A stretch of 40,793 nucleotides of DNA from Candidatus Dormiibacterota bacterium (GCA_003151935.1 PLYZ01000007.1:50599-91391); one strand, 5' to 3'. Positions 8,260 through 17,542 are shown, counted from the stretch's first letter. The notes: a model not told the origin generated them from the sequence alone. Program-made: numbers and translations.

Positions 8260-10275
8260 TTACCGGCTGGGGCTCGGTCGCGGAGGAACAGTTGGGTTCG
8301 CGGTACGGCGCAGCCGCTCTGACATGCGGCAGAACTCATCCACGGTGACGATCAGCTCGGCGTGAGACCACGTCAGCGGCGACACCGACAGCGGCGCTCC
8401 CGTGTTGGGATCGAGCTGCTCCGAGAGAAGTCCGCCCGGCAGCTGGTGCGCCACGACCCAGTCGATGATGCCCCGCGCGGGCTTGAGGTCGGCGGGGTCC
8501 TTGGCGATGGCGATGTACCACTGCGCGAGCCACAAAGTGCACATGAACCATGGGTTGCCCGGAACCTTCTTCGTGTCAGGCTCGACCTTGAAGTAGTAAT
8601 CGTCCTGGTACCTGGCGACTCCCCCGGAGGCAGCCTTGTTCGAAAGTTGATCGCGGATGGCGTTCATCGTGTCCGTGATCCGCTGGTCCGTCGCCGGATA
8701 CATGCCGAAGCGCCAGAGACCGTAGATCGCGCTGTCGATGATCATGTCCACGGTCTGAGTTCCGTCTTCCTCTACGGCGATGCGGCGAGCGAACCGGCCT
8801 AGGTCATCGCTGTAAAGGTGGAGGTCGGTCGCCTTGCGCAGCCGGTCGGCGGCGTCGCGGTATCGGACGTAGGCGGCGACGTCGCCGAACAGGTCGGCGA
8901 AGTTCCGGGCCGCGTCCAGCCCGCCCCATACCGCCCCGACCGTGAACGCGTGCACGCCCCAGCGCTCCTCCCAGAGATCCCAGGACGGCATCAACAGCCC
9001 GTTCCTCTCGTCGACGTACGTGACCATCCACTCGGCGGCGGGCACGATCAGGGTCGTGTAAAGGCCGACCACGAAATCGAGGTTGCCGTGTATCCGGTAG
9101 TGCTGCCAGAGCGCCCACAAGACCAGGCCCGTCTCATCCTCCTGGATCGGGAGCGTGCGCACTCCCTGGGAGTCGACCCAGGGAAGCCACGAGCTTCCCG
9201 GAAGGCAATAGGGCGTGTACTTGTGCAGGAAGAATCCTTCCTCCACCAGCGCCTGCTGGCAGAACTGGAAGAACTGGCGCGTGATGTCCTGGTGGCCGGC
9301 CCGGTCGAGAGCATTGGCTACGATCGCGCCATCTCGCGGCCACGCATAGGCGTATGTGTCACGGGCGAACTTCGTGATGTCGAAGTCGGTGGACGCGATG
9401 ATCGCGCCGTGGTTGTCCGCGTGGGTGCGCGCGGTGAGGATGCTGCGCCGGTACAGCTGCGTGACGTCGGAGCCGAGCTCCTCATCGATGTGGCGATGGT
9501 CCTTCTCCGACCAGACGCGCCAGTAGGTGAGAGTCCGGCCGTGATACGTGTCCGGCCCGCGACCGACGATCAGGTCCTGGCCGTAAGTTGTGACCTCGCT
9601 GAGCCGCGTACCCATGCAAACCCAATGAGTGAGGGTGCGGGACTCCATGGGTTTGGCGGGAGCGAGGTCGAAGCCGACCGTGCAGTCCACCGAGCCCTGC
9701 TCGATCGGGTTCTTGCCCAGGATCCCGTCTTCGGCGTCGACCCACGTGCCGGCCGCGCCGTTGCCCTTCTTGCCATTGGCCCACGTGTCGATGCCAAACT
9801 CGGGTCCGCGGTCACCACCGACCAGGAAGTAACGGTTGCCCTTGTACGCGATGATCCCGCGATGTCGCGGGTCGAAAGCCACCGTGTTGCCGATGTCGGT
9901 GCCCTCGATGTACCAGTCGTAGTGAAAGAAGACGCGGCCTGTGCTGAAGCCGGCCGAGGACTGGACCTCGACGTTGCGAATGAACCAGTTGCGGGCCAGG
10001 TCGACATAGTCCGCGAACGTGACCGTGATCCCCAACCCCGGGTGCTTCAGGGTCACGTCGGTGACGAGCGAATCCTCTGCGTAGCCAAGGTGCCGTTCCC
10101 ACGCCGGATCGTCGAGCCATGCGAACTTGCCGTCGATGAAGAAGCCCGTTCGGCAGGCGTTGCCCATCGTTTGATTCGCATCCCCTACGCGCGGGAAGTA
10201 GAGATCGCGGACCGAATAGGTGGCGTCGAAGCCTACGAGGATGTTGCCATTTCCGATGACGAGGCTTCTGGGCAC
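8260..10275 (-). CDS. Glycoside hydrolase family 15 protein (glucoamylase/trehalase-like)
   Basis: 671 residues. Hydrolyses alpha-linked glucose from oligosaccharides or trehalose. An N-terminal beta-sandwich domain (about 1-270) precedes the (alpha/alpha)6 barrel. Barrel motifs are visible: AYAWPRDGAI near 316-325 and PSWDLWEERWG near 425-436, the latter holding the catalytic Glu region, followed by FTVGAVWGGLDAA. There is no signal peptide, so it is probably cytoplasmic, as are bacterial GH15 trehalases and glucoamylases acting on glycogen products. The start is a GTG at 10273-10275, giving the typical MPRSLVIGNGN N-terminus. It converges on the carboxylase gene with a 140-bp spacer in which I see no convincing terminator. 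Confidence 0.9.
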   Translation of the reverse strand: MPRSLVIGNGNILVGFDATYSVRDLYFPRVGDANQTMGNACRTGFFIDGKFAWLDDPAWERHLGYAEDSLVTDVTLKHPGLGITVTFADYVDLARNWFIRNVEVQSSAGFSTGRVFFHYDWYIEGTDIGNTVAFDPRHRGIIAYKGNRYFLVGGDRGPEFGIDTWANGKKGNGAAGTWVDAEDGILGKNPIEQGSVDCTVGFDLAPAKPMESRTLTHWVCMGTRLSEVTTYGQDLIVGRGPDTYHGRTLTYWRVWSEKDHRHIDEELGSDVTQLYRRSILTARTHADNHGAIIASTDFDITKFARDTYAYAWPRDGAIVANALDRAGHQDITRQFFQFCQQALVEEGFFLHKYTPYCLPGSSWLPWVDSQGVRTLPIQEDETGLVLWALWQHYRIHGNLDFVVGLYTTLIVPAAEWMVTYVDERNGLLMPSWDLWEERWGVHAFTVGAVWGGLDAARNFADLFGDVAAYVRYRDAADRLRKATDLHLYSDDLGRFARRIAVEEDGTQTVDMIIDSAIYGLWRFGMYPATDQRITDTMNAIRDQLSNKAASGGVARYQDDYYFKVEPDTKKVPGNPWFMCTLWLAQWYIAIAKDPADLKPARGIIDWVVAHQLPGGLLSEQLDPNTGAPLSVSPLTWSHAELIVTVDEFCRMSERLRRTANPTVPPRPSPSR

Positions 10276-10356
10276 GTCTATGCGGGGCCAATCCTAGGGG
10301 AAGGGGCTCGGCCGCGCCGTTAACAACCTGGGGCTCCCGTCAGGCTCGGGCCTGCC

Positions 10357-10362
10357 TACAAT
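10357..10362 (+). promoter_or_regulatory. Putative -10 box (TACAAT) of the YgjP-like gene
   Basis: TACAAT, 40 nt before the TTG start, followed directly by a small inverted repeat CTCGG-CAA-CCGAG (10363-10375). With a normal start site this gene would have a leader of about 34 nt, unlike the leaderless neighbours; a GGAG lies 8 nt before the TTG. Confidence 0.4.
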
Positions 10363-10402
10363 CTCGGCAACCGAGTTTCTGCAAACAACGGAGCACAACG
10401 TC

Positions 10403-10930
10403 TTGGAACACGATTCTCAAGATTCGAAAGGATTCTGGCCACCCATTCGGATAGTCGCCTCGAGGCAGCGGCGTAGAACGGTGGCCGCACGCCTCCGTTC
10501 AGGCGTCCTGGAGCTCCTCGTGCCTTCTTCGATGCCTCACGCCGAGCGGGAGCAGTGGGCGGAGACGATGCGCCGGCGCCTGGAGCGCCGGATGCAGCGA
10601 GCGCGCCCTACGGACGAACGCCTGGCTGAGCGCGCCCGAACCCTCAACTCTCGGCACTTCGGCGGCCGCCTCCGCTGGACCTCGATCGGGTTCGCGGACA
10701 TGGCCCACACCTGGGGCAGCTGCACGTTCACCACGGGCGCGATCCGCATCGCCCAGCGCGCGGCCGGGCTGCCGGACTGGGTGCTCGACTACCTGCTCGT
10801 GCACGAGCTCGCGCACCTCGAGCACAGCGACCACGGGCCGGCGTTTCACGAGCTCGAGAACCGCTACCCGCTGACCGAGCGGGCGCGCGGCTACCTGATG
10901 GCTATCGACGGGGGAATGGCTAAGGAGTAA
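10403..10930 (+). CDS. YgjP/WLM-like zinc metallopeptidase (DUF45)
   Basis: 175 residues. The HExxH zinc motif HELAH is at 134-138, followed by HSDHGPAFHELENRYP, which matches the third-ligand region of YgjP/DUF45 proteins. The segment LNSRHFGGRL and the WGSCT motif in the middle are also diagnostic of this family. No signal peptide or membrane segment, so cytoplasmic. The start is a TTG at 10403 with GGAG upstream; no ATG or GTG in frame lies nearby. Substrate unknown; some relatives sit with type I restriction systems, but no such genes are near here. Confidence 0.8.
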   Translation: MEHDSQDSKGFWPPIRIVASRQRRRTVAARLRSGVLELLVPSSMPHAEREQWAETMRRRLERRMQRARPTDERLAERARTLNSRHFGGRLRWTSIGFADMAHTWGSCTFTTGAIRIAQRAAGLPDWVLDYLLVHELAHLEHSDHGPAFHELENRYPLTERARGYLMAIDGGMAKE

Positions 10931-10948
10931 GAACGATCTTTAGCACGG

Positions 10949-10964
10949 GGGAGGCATGCCTCCC
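10949..10964. repeat. 16-bp perfect palindrome
   Basis: GGGAGGCATGCCTCCC, 19 nt after the YgjP-like stop. It could form a hairpin in transcripts from either side, but no T-run follows on either strand. Confidence 0.8.
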
Positions 10965-10982
10965 TCGTGGACCGTGTAGCAC

Positions 10983-11055
10983 ATTGCCTGGAGGCGTCTG
11001 GAAGAGGGCATAGGTTAGGCCGGAGTGAATCCGGCCTAACGTTCCACTGGAGGTA
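10983..11055 (+). repeat. Dispersed structured element, copy 1
   Basis: Conserved blocks in order: ATTGCC (10983), GGAGGCGTCTGGAA (10990-11003), a perfect 11-bp inverted repeat with a GTGAA loop (stems 11014-11024 and 11030-11040), then GTTCCACTGG (11041). The same blocks in the same order occur at 29551-29632. A TGGAA/TTCCA pairing could enclose the hairpin. This copy lies between two convergent genes. Not recognised as a known family. Confidence 0.7.
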
Positions 11056-11060
11056 CTTAT

Positions 11061-12098
11061 CTACGGAGTGAGGACGATCTTCGTCGCTTCCCGGGCGGCG
11101 AACATGCGGTAGGCCTCCTCGGCCTGGTCGAGCTTCATCCGGTGGCTGATGATCATGTCCGGCTTCAGCCGCCCCGCGGCGATCAGGTCGAGCAACGGCC
11201 TCATGTATTTCTGCACGTTGCAGCGGCCCGAGCGAAACGTGAGCGACTTCTCCCACATGTGGTAGTAGGGAAAGTCGGCCGTGAACTCGCTCGGGACCCC
11301 GACGACAGAGATCGTGCCGCCACCGCGTACGCACTGAATGGCTGTGTCAACCGAGGCTGTGAGGCCCACCGCTTCGATGCTCGAGTCGGCGCCGATGCCA
11401 CCGGTGTAGCCGGCGATCGATTCCACCGGGTGCGCGAGAGAAGCGTTGATGGGCGTCCCGCCAAGCTCCTGCGCGATCTCGAGCCGCGACTCGACCATGT
11501 CGACCACGAGCACACGTGCCGGCCCGAACAGCTGCGCACACATCGTGGCCATCAAGCCGACCGGCCCGGCGCCGATCACGGCCACCACATCGCCGGGGTG
11601 GATCTCGGCCCGCTCTGCGGCGAACATGCCGGTGGAGAGAATGTCTCCGACGAAGATCGCCTGCTCGTCGGACATACCCTCGGGAATGAGCTCCATCGAA
11701 TGGTCGGCGAGAGGCACGACCACGTACTCCGCCTGCCCGCCACCGAGGCCACCTAGAAGCTCGCCGAACCCGAAGGTGGCCATGTTGAGGCACTCGTTGA
11801 ACCAACCCTTGCGGCAGAGCGCGCAGTGGCCGCACGCCGTGTAGAAGCTGACCACCACGCGATCCCCGGGCTTGAACCGCTTGACTGCAGGTCCAACCTC
11901 CTGGATCACGCCGACGAACTCGTGCCCGAGCAGCTCGCCGGCGACCATCGGGATGCGCCCGTGGTAAGCGTGCAGGTCCGATCCGCAGATGGCGCCCAGC
12001 GTCACCTTCAAAAGCGCCTCGTCGGGCGAGTGAATCGAGGGCTTGGGCACCTCGAGGACCTTGACCTCGTGCACGCCCTGGAAAGTCGCCGCCTTCAT
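11061..12098 (-). CDS. Zinc-dependent alcohol dehydrogenase (MDR family)
   Basis: 345 residues. Oxidises an alcohol (or reduces an aldehyde) with NAD(P). Catalytic zinc ligands C38 (ICGSDLH) and H59/E60 (GHE) are present, as are the four structural-zinc cysteines C89, C92, C95 and C103. The nucleotide-binding loop is GAGPVG near 176-181. The closest recognisable type is the sorbitol/threonine/formaldehyde dehydrogenase-like branch; substrate not predictable. ATG at 12096-12098, preceded by TAGAAT with a 6-nt spacer, indicating a leaderless mRNA. Divergent from the SDR gene. Confidence 0.9.
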   Translation of the reverse strand: MKAATFQGVHEVKVLEVPKPSIHSPDEALLKVTLGAICGSDLHAYHGRIPMVAGELLGHEFVGVIQEVGPAVKRFKPGDRVVVSFYTACGHCALCRKGWFNECLNMATFGFGELLGGLGGGQAEYVVVPLADHSMELIPEGMSDEQAIFVGDILSTGMFAAERAEIHPGDVVAVIGAGPVGLMATMCAQLFGPARVLVVDMVESRLEIAQELGGTPINASLAHPVESIAGYTGGIGADSSIEAVGLTASVDTAIQCVRGGGTISVVGVPSEFTADFPYYHMWEKSLTFRSGRCNVQKYMRPLLDLIAAGRLKPDMIISHRMKLDQAEEAYRMFAAREATKIVLTP

Positions 12099-12104
12099 GC
12101 CCGG

Positions 12105-12110
12105 ATTCTA
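12105..12110 (-). promoter_or_regulatory. Putative -10 box of the alcohol dehydrogenase
   Basis: TAGAAT on the minus strand, 6 nt before the ATG: a leaderless-type arrangement. Confidence 0.55.
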
Positions 12111-12118
12111 GGCCGACT

Positions 12119-12124
12119 TATGCT
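12119..12124 (+). promoter_or_regulatory. Putative -10 box of the SDR gene
   Basis: TATGCT, 6 nt before the ATG at 12131. With the divergent TAGAAT box it makes a back-to-back leaderless promoter pair in a 32-bp gap. Confidence 0.55.
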
Positions 12125-12130
12125 GCGGGC

Positions 12131-12934
12131 ATGAGGCTGAAGGGAGCGGTGGTGCTGATCACCGGCGCGTCCAGCGGGATCGGGGCCGCCACCGCGGTCG
12201 CTTTCGCAAAGCGCGGCGCGAAGCTCGAGCTCGGCGCGCGCCGCGTCGACCGCCTCGAAGCGGTCGCCGAGCGCTGCCGCAAGGCCGGGTCGCCGGAGGT
12301 GAACGTCCGCCGCCTCGACGTCAGTCAGAGTGCAGACGCCCGCGCATTCGTCGCGGCCGCGCTTCGCACGCACGAACGGCTCGACGTGCTGGTCAACAAT
12401 GCCGGCGCCGGCTGGATGGGCCGGCTGCACCAGATGCCTGAGGACAGGGTCGACGAGCTGATCGCCACCAACCTGAAGGGTGTGATCGCGACGACGCAAG
12501 CGACACTTCCCTGGATGCTCGAGCGCCGCCGCGGAGTGATCATCAACGTGGCCTCCATCGTCGCTTTTCGCGCGTCGCCTTACTCGGCCGTCTACTCGGC
12601 CACCAAGCACGCTGTCGCCGGCCTGTCACACGCCCTGCGCGGAGAGCTGTCGGGCACCGGCGTGAAGGTCTGCGTCGTCTATCCAGGGGTGACGGCGGGC
12701 ACCGAGTTCTTTGCGGCTACGGAGCGCCCAGTCGGCCCGCAATACCCTGCGTCCTGGGTCGCCAACCTGATCGTCCGCACCGCGCAGTTTCCACGCCGCG
12801 ATGCGATGGTGGCGCCGATCCGGGCCGTGCACCTGGCCGAGCCGGTGCTTGGCGGCCTGATGGACCACGCGATCGGCGAGGCCCGGCGGCTGGCTTCCCC
12901 TCAGCTCGGAGGAACCGGCGTGCCGAGGAGCTAG
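12131..12934 (+). CDS. Short-chain dehydrogenase/reductase
   Basis: 267 residues, a classical SDR. Cofactor loop TGASSGIG at 11-18, NNAG near 91-94, catalytic S142, Y155 and K159 (YSATK). An Arg-rich stretch after the second strand (GARRVDRLE) is compatible with NADP(H). Substrate unknown. ATG at 12131, directly after a TATGCT box. It faces the alcohol dehydrogenase head-to-head, and its stop lies 4 nt from that of the convergent DUF72 gene. Confidence 0.9.
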   Translation: MRLKGAVVLITGASSGIGAATAVAFAKRGAKLELGARRVDRLEAVAERCRKAGSPEVNVRRLDVSQSADARAFVAAALRTHERLDVLVNNAGAGWMGRLHQMPEDRVDELIATNLKGVIATTQATLPWMLERRRGVIINVASIVAFRASPYSAVYSATKHAVAGLSHALRGELSGTGVKVCVVYPGVTAGTEFFAATERPVGPQYPASWVANLIVRTAQFPRRDAMVAPIRAVHLAEPVLGGLMDHAIGEARRLASPQLGGTGVPRS

Positions 12935-12938
12935 CCGG

Positions 12939-13841
12939 TTATTTCTGCCACGCCTCCAGCAGCTTCTCGAGCTGCTGGGCGTTCTTGACCGAATAGTTGG
13001 AGTAGTTGTTGTTCATGAGCGCGTGCACCTGCTTGGCGGAACGCTCCATCTCTTTGATCCGGGGCACCCACTCCGCCAGCTCCGCGTCCTTGTAGTCGTG
13101 GCGAAAACGGAGGTTCGGAGGCGCGCCCTTGATGTCCCAGGTTTCGTGGTTGCGGCCGTGAAAGCGGACCACGGCGAGCTTGGTTGATGTCACCTCGAAC
13201 ACCGCGGGCATGCTCGTCTTGTGCCCGGGAGGGACGTCCACGGCCACAAACGGGATGTCGCGCGAGCGCAGGAAGGCCAGAGTCCCTTCGAGGTGACGCG
13301 CGTCCAACCATTCAGGCTTGCGGAACTCGACCGCAACCTGGAACCCGAACATGCGCTCCTGGCATTGCTCGATGTACGCCAGCGAGCGCGATGAGGGCAG
13401 GAACCAGGGCGGGAACTGGAAGAACACCGCGCCCAGCCTGCCCGCGGCCCGCAGCGGCTCCAGGGCCGTCCGGAACCGTTCCCAGGACTCGTCCAGCAGC
13501 TCGTCGGGCATCTGCTCGAGGTAGATGTTCTTTTCGCGCAGCTTTTCGGGCAGCTCATCCCGAATGTCTTTCGGGAGGGCCATCGGCTTGGTGGGGTGGT
13601 TGGTGAAAAGGGAGAAGGATTTGACGTCGAACGTGAAGCCTTCGGGCGTGCGCGCCACCCACAGCTCGGAGTTCTCGGGTTTCGGCATCCCGTAATACGT
13701 CGAGTCCACCTCGACCAGCGAGAACTGGCTCGCGTAGAAGTTCAACCGTTCCTCGGAGGTCTTGACGTTGAGCGGGTAAAAGAGCTTGGAGTCGATCAGC
13801 GACTTGTCGATCCAGCCCGCGATGCCAACTCGCACGGTCAT
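12939..13841 (-). CDS. DUF72 (YecE-like) TIM-barrel protein
   Basis: 300 residues covering the DUF72 domain. Family marks seen: the start VRVGIAGWID, the FSLVEVDSTYYGMP segment, FDVKSFSLFTNHP, FFQFPPWF, VAVEFRKPEW, FVAVDVPPG and the C-terminal ALMNNNYSNYSVKNAQQL. The biochemical role of this widespread family is not established. ATG at 13839-13841. Divergent from the adenylate cyclase gene with 26 bp between starts; no clear -10 of the TANNNT type lies in that gap. Confidence 0.9.
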   Translation of the reverse strand: MTVRVGIAGWIDKSLIDSKLFYPLNVKTSEERLNFYASQFSLVEVDSTYYGMPKPENSELWVARTPEGFTFDVKSFSLFTNHPTKPMALPKDIRDELPEKLREKNIYLEQMPDELLDESWERFRTALEPLRAAGRLGAVFFQFPPWFLPSSRSLAYIEQCQERMFGFQVAVEFRKPEWLDARHLEGTLAFLRSRDIPFVAVDVPPGHKTSMPAVFEVTSTKLAVVRFHGRNHETWDIKGAPPNLRFRHDYKDAELAEWVPRIKEMERSAKQVHALMNNNYSNYSVKNAQQLEKLLEAWQK

Positions 13842-13867
13842 GGGTCCGATCGTGTCATAAGGGCGAT

Positions 13868-16099
13868 ATGATCCGGGCGCGCGTGAGCCGCTACATCCGC
13901 TATTGGTACACGTACCGCACCGCGGTCGCAGTCCTCATCGCGGTCGTGCTCAGCGGAGCCATCTACTGGCTCTACACCCAGCAGGTGGCATGCGACCGGA
14001 ACAGCTTCGACCCATCCTGCCACATCAACGTGTCGGTGCATCCAGAGGACCGCTTTGTCCAACTGGCGAAGCCAGATCCGAATGTCGTCATCGTGGGCAT
14101 TGACGACCCGAGCGTGCAAAAGATCGGGGCATTCCCGATCACACGCAACTACTACGCGGATGCTCTCCGGAACCTTGAGAAAGCCGGCGCGGCGGTGGTT
14201 GCGTTCGACATTACTTTCGCTGACGCCCGAGACATCGCCCAGGACGACGAGTTCGCCAAAGCGCTCGCAACCAGCACCATCCCGGTGATTCTGTCCTACC
14301 CGGGAGAGAACGCCTTGCCCGCAAACGGCAAAATCGTCCAGAGCGGCCCCAACACCATTCCCAAGGGAATCGACCAGATCCCGCTGCGCAAGTTCTGGTG
14401 CGCCGACTCGACTCAGGACCCAAGCGCTGGCTGCCAGAATCCCTATCCGAATGTCATTTTGGCGTCGACCGACTTCACGACAGATCCGGATGGTGTGATT
14501 CGAAGGGTGCCAATGTTCGTGGAACCTGCTTGTTTCACAACACGCGCTTGCAGCACACCGGTCATCAATTCATTTTCTTTTGCCGCTTACCGGGCGTTCT
14601 TTCCCTTCGCCGGCAACTTGAATGAATCCAATGGCCAGGTGACGCTTGGCACTACCTGGGCTCAACCGTTGCAGGTGGACAGCGCGGGGGAGGCCGTGAT
14701 CAACTTCACCGGCCCAACCGACAACTTCAAAACGAACAACCAGTACTTGTCTTTCAGCGACGTAGCCAGCGGTAACTTCTCGCCGAATATGGTCCAGTAC
14801 CTGGACAGTCTGAACAAATCTGAAGGCAAAATAGTCCTGGTCGGGGCATACAACCTGACGGGGGTCAACGACAACCACCTGGTCACGACCAGCGCCGGCT
14901 CGAGTGGCGCGACCATGCCCGGGGTTGAGATTCACGCCGACGCGATTCACATGTTCTTGCACGCCAACCCGCTGGCGGGAGAGCCGTCCGCATTCATTAC
15001 GTCTGAGTCGCCACAGCTTCTTTTCCTGATCGTTCTGATCCTTTGCGTGGCCACAGCGATAGGCGTTTCCCGAGTGAGTGTGCTGTGGGGCCTCGCGGGT
15101 ACGGTAGTGGCGTTGGTTGTATTCACGTTCGCCATGAGCGCGTGGGCGAACTTCACCAGCTTCGTCCCCGACCTCTTCCATCCCTGGTTGGCCATTGCCC
15201 TGACGTACTCAGGAGTTACGGCCTACCGCTTTCTCTATGAGGACCGAGAGAAGCGCAAGGTCACCCGGCTGTTCGGGGTGTATCTCAAGCCCGAGATCGT
15301 CGCCCAGCTGGCCAGGACCCGGGGCGGCGTGGACGACATCATGCGAGGCGGCGAGCGGCGCGACGTGACGCTTCTCTTCGTCGACATCCGGGGCTTCACA
15401 TCGATGTCCGAGTCGATGGCTGCGCACGACGTGACCGAGGTCGTCCAGATGTACCTCGACCATCTGAGCGGGATCATCTTCACCTGGGACGGGACCGTCG
15501 ACAAATACGTAGGCGACGAGATCGTCGCGTTTTGGAACGCGCCCCGCCTTCAGGAAAACCACGCGCTGCTGGCGGTGCGCTGCGCGTACGACCTGGTGAA
15601 CCGCGCACCCGAGCTGCAGCAGCGCCTGCTGGCCAAAGGCCTGCCGCCGATCCGCTGGGGCATCGGCGTCAACACGGGACCTGCCGTCGTCGGGATGATG
15701 GGTTCGCGCAGCCGGCTTCAATACACCGCCCTGGGGGACACCGTGAACACGGCGGCCCGATTCTGCAGCCAGGCGCCTGCTTTCCATCTGCTCATCGGGC
15801 AGCAGACCTATGAGATGTGCAAGGACTACATCGCCGTCGATTTGGTGCCAGGCGTGCAGCTGAAGGGCAAATCAGCCGAGACCTTCCGCATCTACCAGGT
15901 GACCGCGATCCGCGAGACGCCGGCTTCGCCATGGGTCCACTTTCCGACCGAAATGGCCACGCAGGCGCACCAAACCTTCACCTCGCAGTACACGCAGCAG
16001 AGCGTCATCGCCGCTGGCGAGTCGGGTTCGCCTGACATCCTGGTCGGCGAAGCTGCGGAGCAGGCCCTGTCAGGGATGCAGGACCCATCGCAGAACTAG
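13868..16099 (+). CDS. Adenylate cyclase with CHASE2 sensor domain
   Basis: 743 residues. Membrane segment at about 17-36; extracytoplasmic CHASE2 domain about 60-375 (VVIVGIDDPSVQKIG, VVAFDITFAD, GKIVLVGAYN); two or three further membrane segments at about 383-455; class III cyclase domain about 490-690. Metal ligands are D506 (FVDIRGF) and D550 (YVGDE); K547 and the later TALGDTVNTAARF motif favour ATP over GTP. It makes cAMP in response to an unknown external signal. ATG at 13868, with AAGGG just upstream. Its stop overlaps that of the kinase gene on the other strand (CTAG at 16096-16099). Confidence 0.93.
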   Translation: MIRARVSRYIRYWYTYRTAVAVLIAVVLSGAIYWLYTQQVACDRNSFDPSCHINVSVHPEDRFVQLAKPDPNVVIVGIDDPSVQKIGAFPITRNYYADALRNLEKAGAAVVAFDITFADARDIAQDDEFAKALATSTIPVILSYPGENALPANGKIVQSGPNTIPKGIDQIPLRKFWCADSTQDPSAGCQNPYPNVILASTDFTTDPDGVIRRVPMFVEPACFTTRACSTPVINSFSFAAYRAFFPFAGNLNESNGQVTLGTTWAQPLQVDSAGEAVINFTGPTDNFKTNNQYLSFSDVASGNFSPNMVQYLDSLNKSEGKIVLVGAYNLTGVNDNHLVTTSAGSSGATMPGVEIHADAIHMFLHANPLAGEPSAFITSESPQLLFLIVLILCVATAIGVSRVSVLWGLAGTVVALVVFTFAMSAWANFTSFVPDLFHPWLAIALTYSGVTAYRFLYEDREKRKVTRLFGVYLKPEIVAQLARTRGGVDDIMRGGERRDVTLLFVDIRGFTSMSESMAAHDVTEVVQMYLDHLSGIIFTWDGTVDKYVGDEIVAFWNAPRLQENHALLAVRCAYDLVNRAPELQQRLLAKGLPPIRWGIGVNTGPAVVGMMGSRSRLQYTALGDTVNTAARFCSQAPAFHLLIGQQTYEMCKDYIAVDLVPGVQLKGKSAETFRIYQVTAIRETPASPWVHFPTEMATQAHQTFTSQYTQQSVIAAGESGSPDILVGEAAEQALSGMQDPSQN

Positions 16100-17454
16100 T
16101 GCAGGTACGTCCCAGCCAGTAGGGCAACCAGCGCCGCCAGAGACAGCGTTCCGACGAGCGCGCCCATGCATCCGGCCGATTGCTTGACCACCGGCTTGAC
16201 GGGAGGTGCCGGGTTGTAGACCGCCTGCGCCGGAACCGCCATCGCCGGCTGCTGGATGGCGATGGCGATCGGCGTAGCCGGCATCATCACTGGTTGAGGC
16301 GCGGCTCCCGGAACCATCTTCGAGAGGTCCGCGCCGGGTTCGAGGCTGCGCTGCCAGCCGGGGAAGATGCGGTCGGCGATCCGCGAGATCGCGTCATCGA
16401 ACTCCTGCCCTGTCTGGAAACGATCCTCGGGCCGTTTCGAGATGGACTTGAGGATCGCCTCCTCCAGCACCGGATCGAGTCCAGGCCGGTGAACTGACGG
16501 GGGCTTCGGCGGCGCCTGCACGTGCTTGGCCATCAGGGTGAAGGGGCCATCGGATTCGTTGGCCGTGAACGGCGCCTGGCCGGCCACCAGCTCGTAGAAC
16601 ATGATCCCGGCCGAGTAGAGGTCGCTGCGCCCGTCGACCTTGCTCGAGGCGACCTGCTCAGGCGACATGTACTGCGGCGTGCCGACCGTGGTCCCTGTCT
16701 GGGTGGCCGTCCCGCCAAGGCCGGTGTCGTCGGTCAGCCTCGCGATCCCGAAGTCGGCAACCTTGACCATTCCGTCGTCGGAGAGGAGGACGTTCTCAGG
16801 CTTCATATCCCTGTGCACGATCGCGTGCTTGTGGGCGTAGTCCAGGGCCTGCAGGACGCCGTGCATGACCGCGAAGACCTGGGGCGGGGGAATCGGGCCG
16901 CGGTTGAGCCAGTCCCGCAGTGACTTGCCGCGTACGAACTCCAGGACGATGTAGTTCGCCTCGCCGGTGAGCTCGAGGTCGTGGACCTGGACCAGGTTGG
17001 GATGGCTGGTCCTCGCCATCACCTGAGCCTCCTGCAGAAAGCGTTTCAGGGCCAGCGGATCGGTGGCGGCCGACTGGATGAGCTCCTTGATCGCGACCTC
17101 GCGCCCAAGACCCGGTTGCTCCGCGAGGTAAACGGTACCCATCCCGCCGCGGCCGAGCTCGCCCTTGACGCGGTATTTGCCGATGAAACGCTCCCGGGTC
17201 GGTGTTGTAGACGTGATCATCACCGGGATCGGCGGCGGAGGAGTCGACGGGGGCGGCACGGGGATCAGCCGCATCGTGGCGGCGACGTCAGCGACGAACG
17301 GAACCCCGGACGCGGGGGCGGGCGTCGCCGGGGCAGGCGGTAGTGGTGCCGGTCGGGATGCTGGTGGGTCCTCGGGCGCGGCGTCATGCGAAGACGGAGC
17401 CCACGGAGGAACGTCCGGTGCCTGCGAATCGGGCGGAAGACCGGAATCGGTCAT
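16096..17454 (-). CDS. PknB-type serine/threonine protein kinase with C-terminal membrane anchor
   Basis: 452 residues. A Pro/Ala-rich N-terminal extension (1-88) precedes the kinase domain (about 93-365): glycine loop GELGRGGMG, K123 in AIKE, HRD 214-216, DFG 234-236, and a Thr-rich activation loop (TATQTGTTVGTPQYMSPEQ). The C-terminus has a single membrane segment (about 430-450) and ends right after it, so there are no PASTA repeats. The long N-terminal disordered region in front of the catalytic domain is unusual for PknB-like kinases. ATG at 17452-17454 with TAGGCT 9 nt upstream. Targets unknown; convergent with the cyclase gene. Confidence 0.95.
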   Translation of the reverse strand: MTDSGLPPDSQAPDVPPWAPSSHDAAPEDPPASRPAPLPPAPATPAPASGVPFVADVAATMRLIPVPPPSTPPPPIPVMITSTTPTRERFIGKYRVKGELGRGGMGTVYLAEQPGLGREVAIKELIQSAATDPLALKRFLQEAQVMARTSHPNLVQVHDLELTGEANYIVLEFVRGKSLRDWLNRGPIPPPQVFAVMHGVLQALDYAHKHAIVHRDMKPENVLLSDDGMVKVADFGIARLTDDTGLGGTATQTGTTVGTPQYMSPEQVASSKVDGRSDLYSAGIMFYELVAGQAPFTANESDGPFTLMAKHVQAPPKPPSVHRPGLDPVLEEAILKSISKRPEDRFQTGQEFDDAISRIADRIFPGWQRSLEPGADLSKMVPGAAPQPVMMPATPIAIAIQQPAMAVPAQAVYNPAPPVKPVVKQSAGCMGALVGTLSLAALVALLAGTYLH

Positions 17455-17463
17455 CTCTTCGGG

Positions 17464-17469
17464 AGCCTA
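17464..17469 (-). promoter_or_regulatory. Putative -10 box of the kinase gene
   Basis: TAGGCT on the minus strand, 9 nt before the ATG; leaderless or nearly so. Confidence 0.4.
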
Positions 17470-17542
17470 GCAGAGTGCATTACGATCAGATCAAGTTCAG
17501 GCCAAGTGCGGTCTGGCTATGGTGTTTTCGCTGCGTTCGACC

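Noticed and set aside
8818-10323. 501-codon plus-strand open frame
   Set aside because: Antisense to the GH15 gene; composition is that of a high-GC shadow frame.
10949-11055. Riboswitch
   Set aside because: The element lies between convergent gene ends and matches no aptamer I know; the second copy is between divergent genes.
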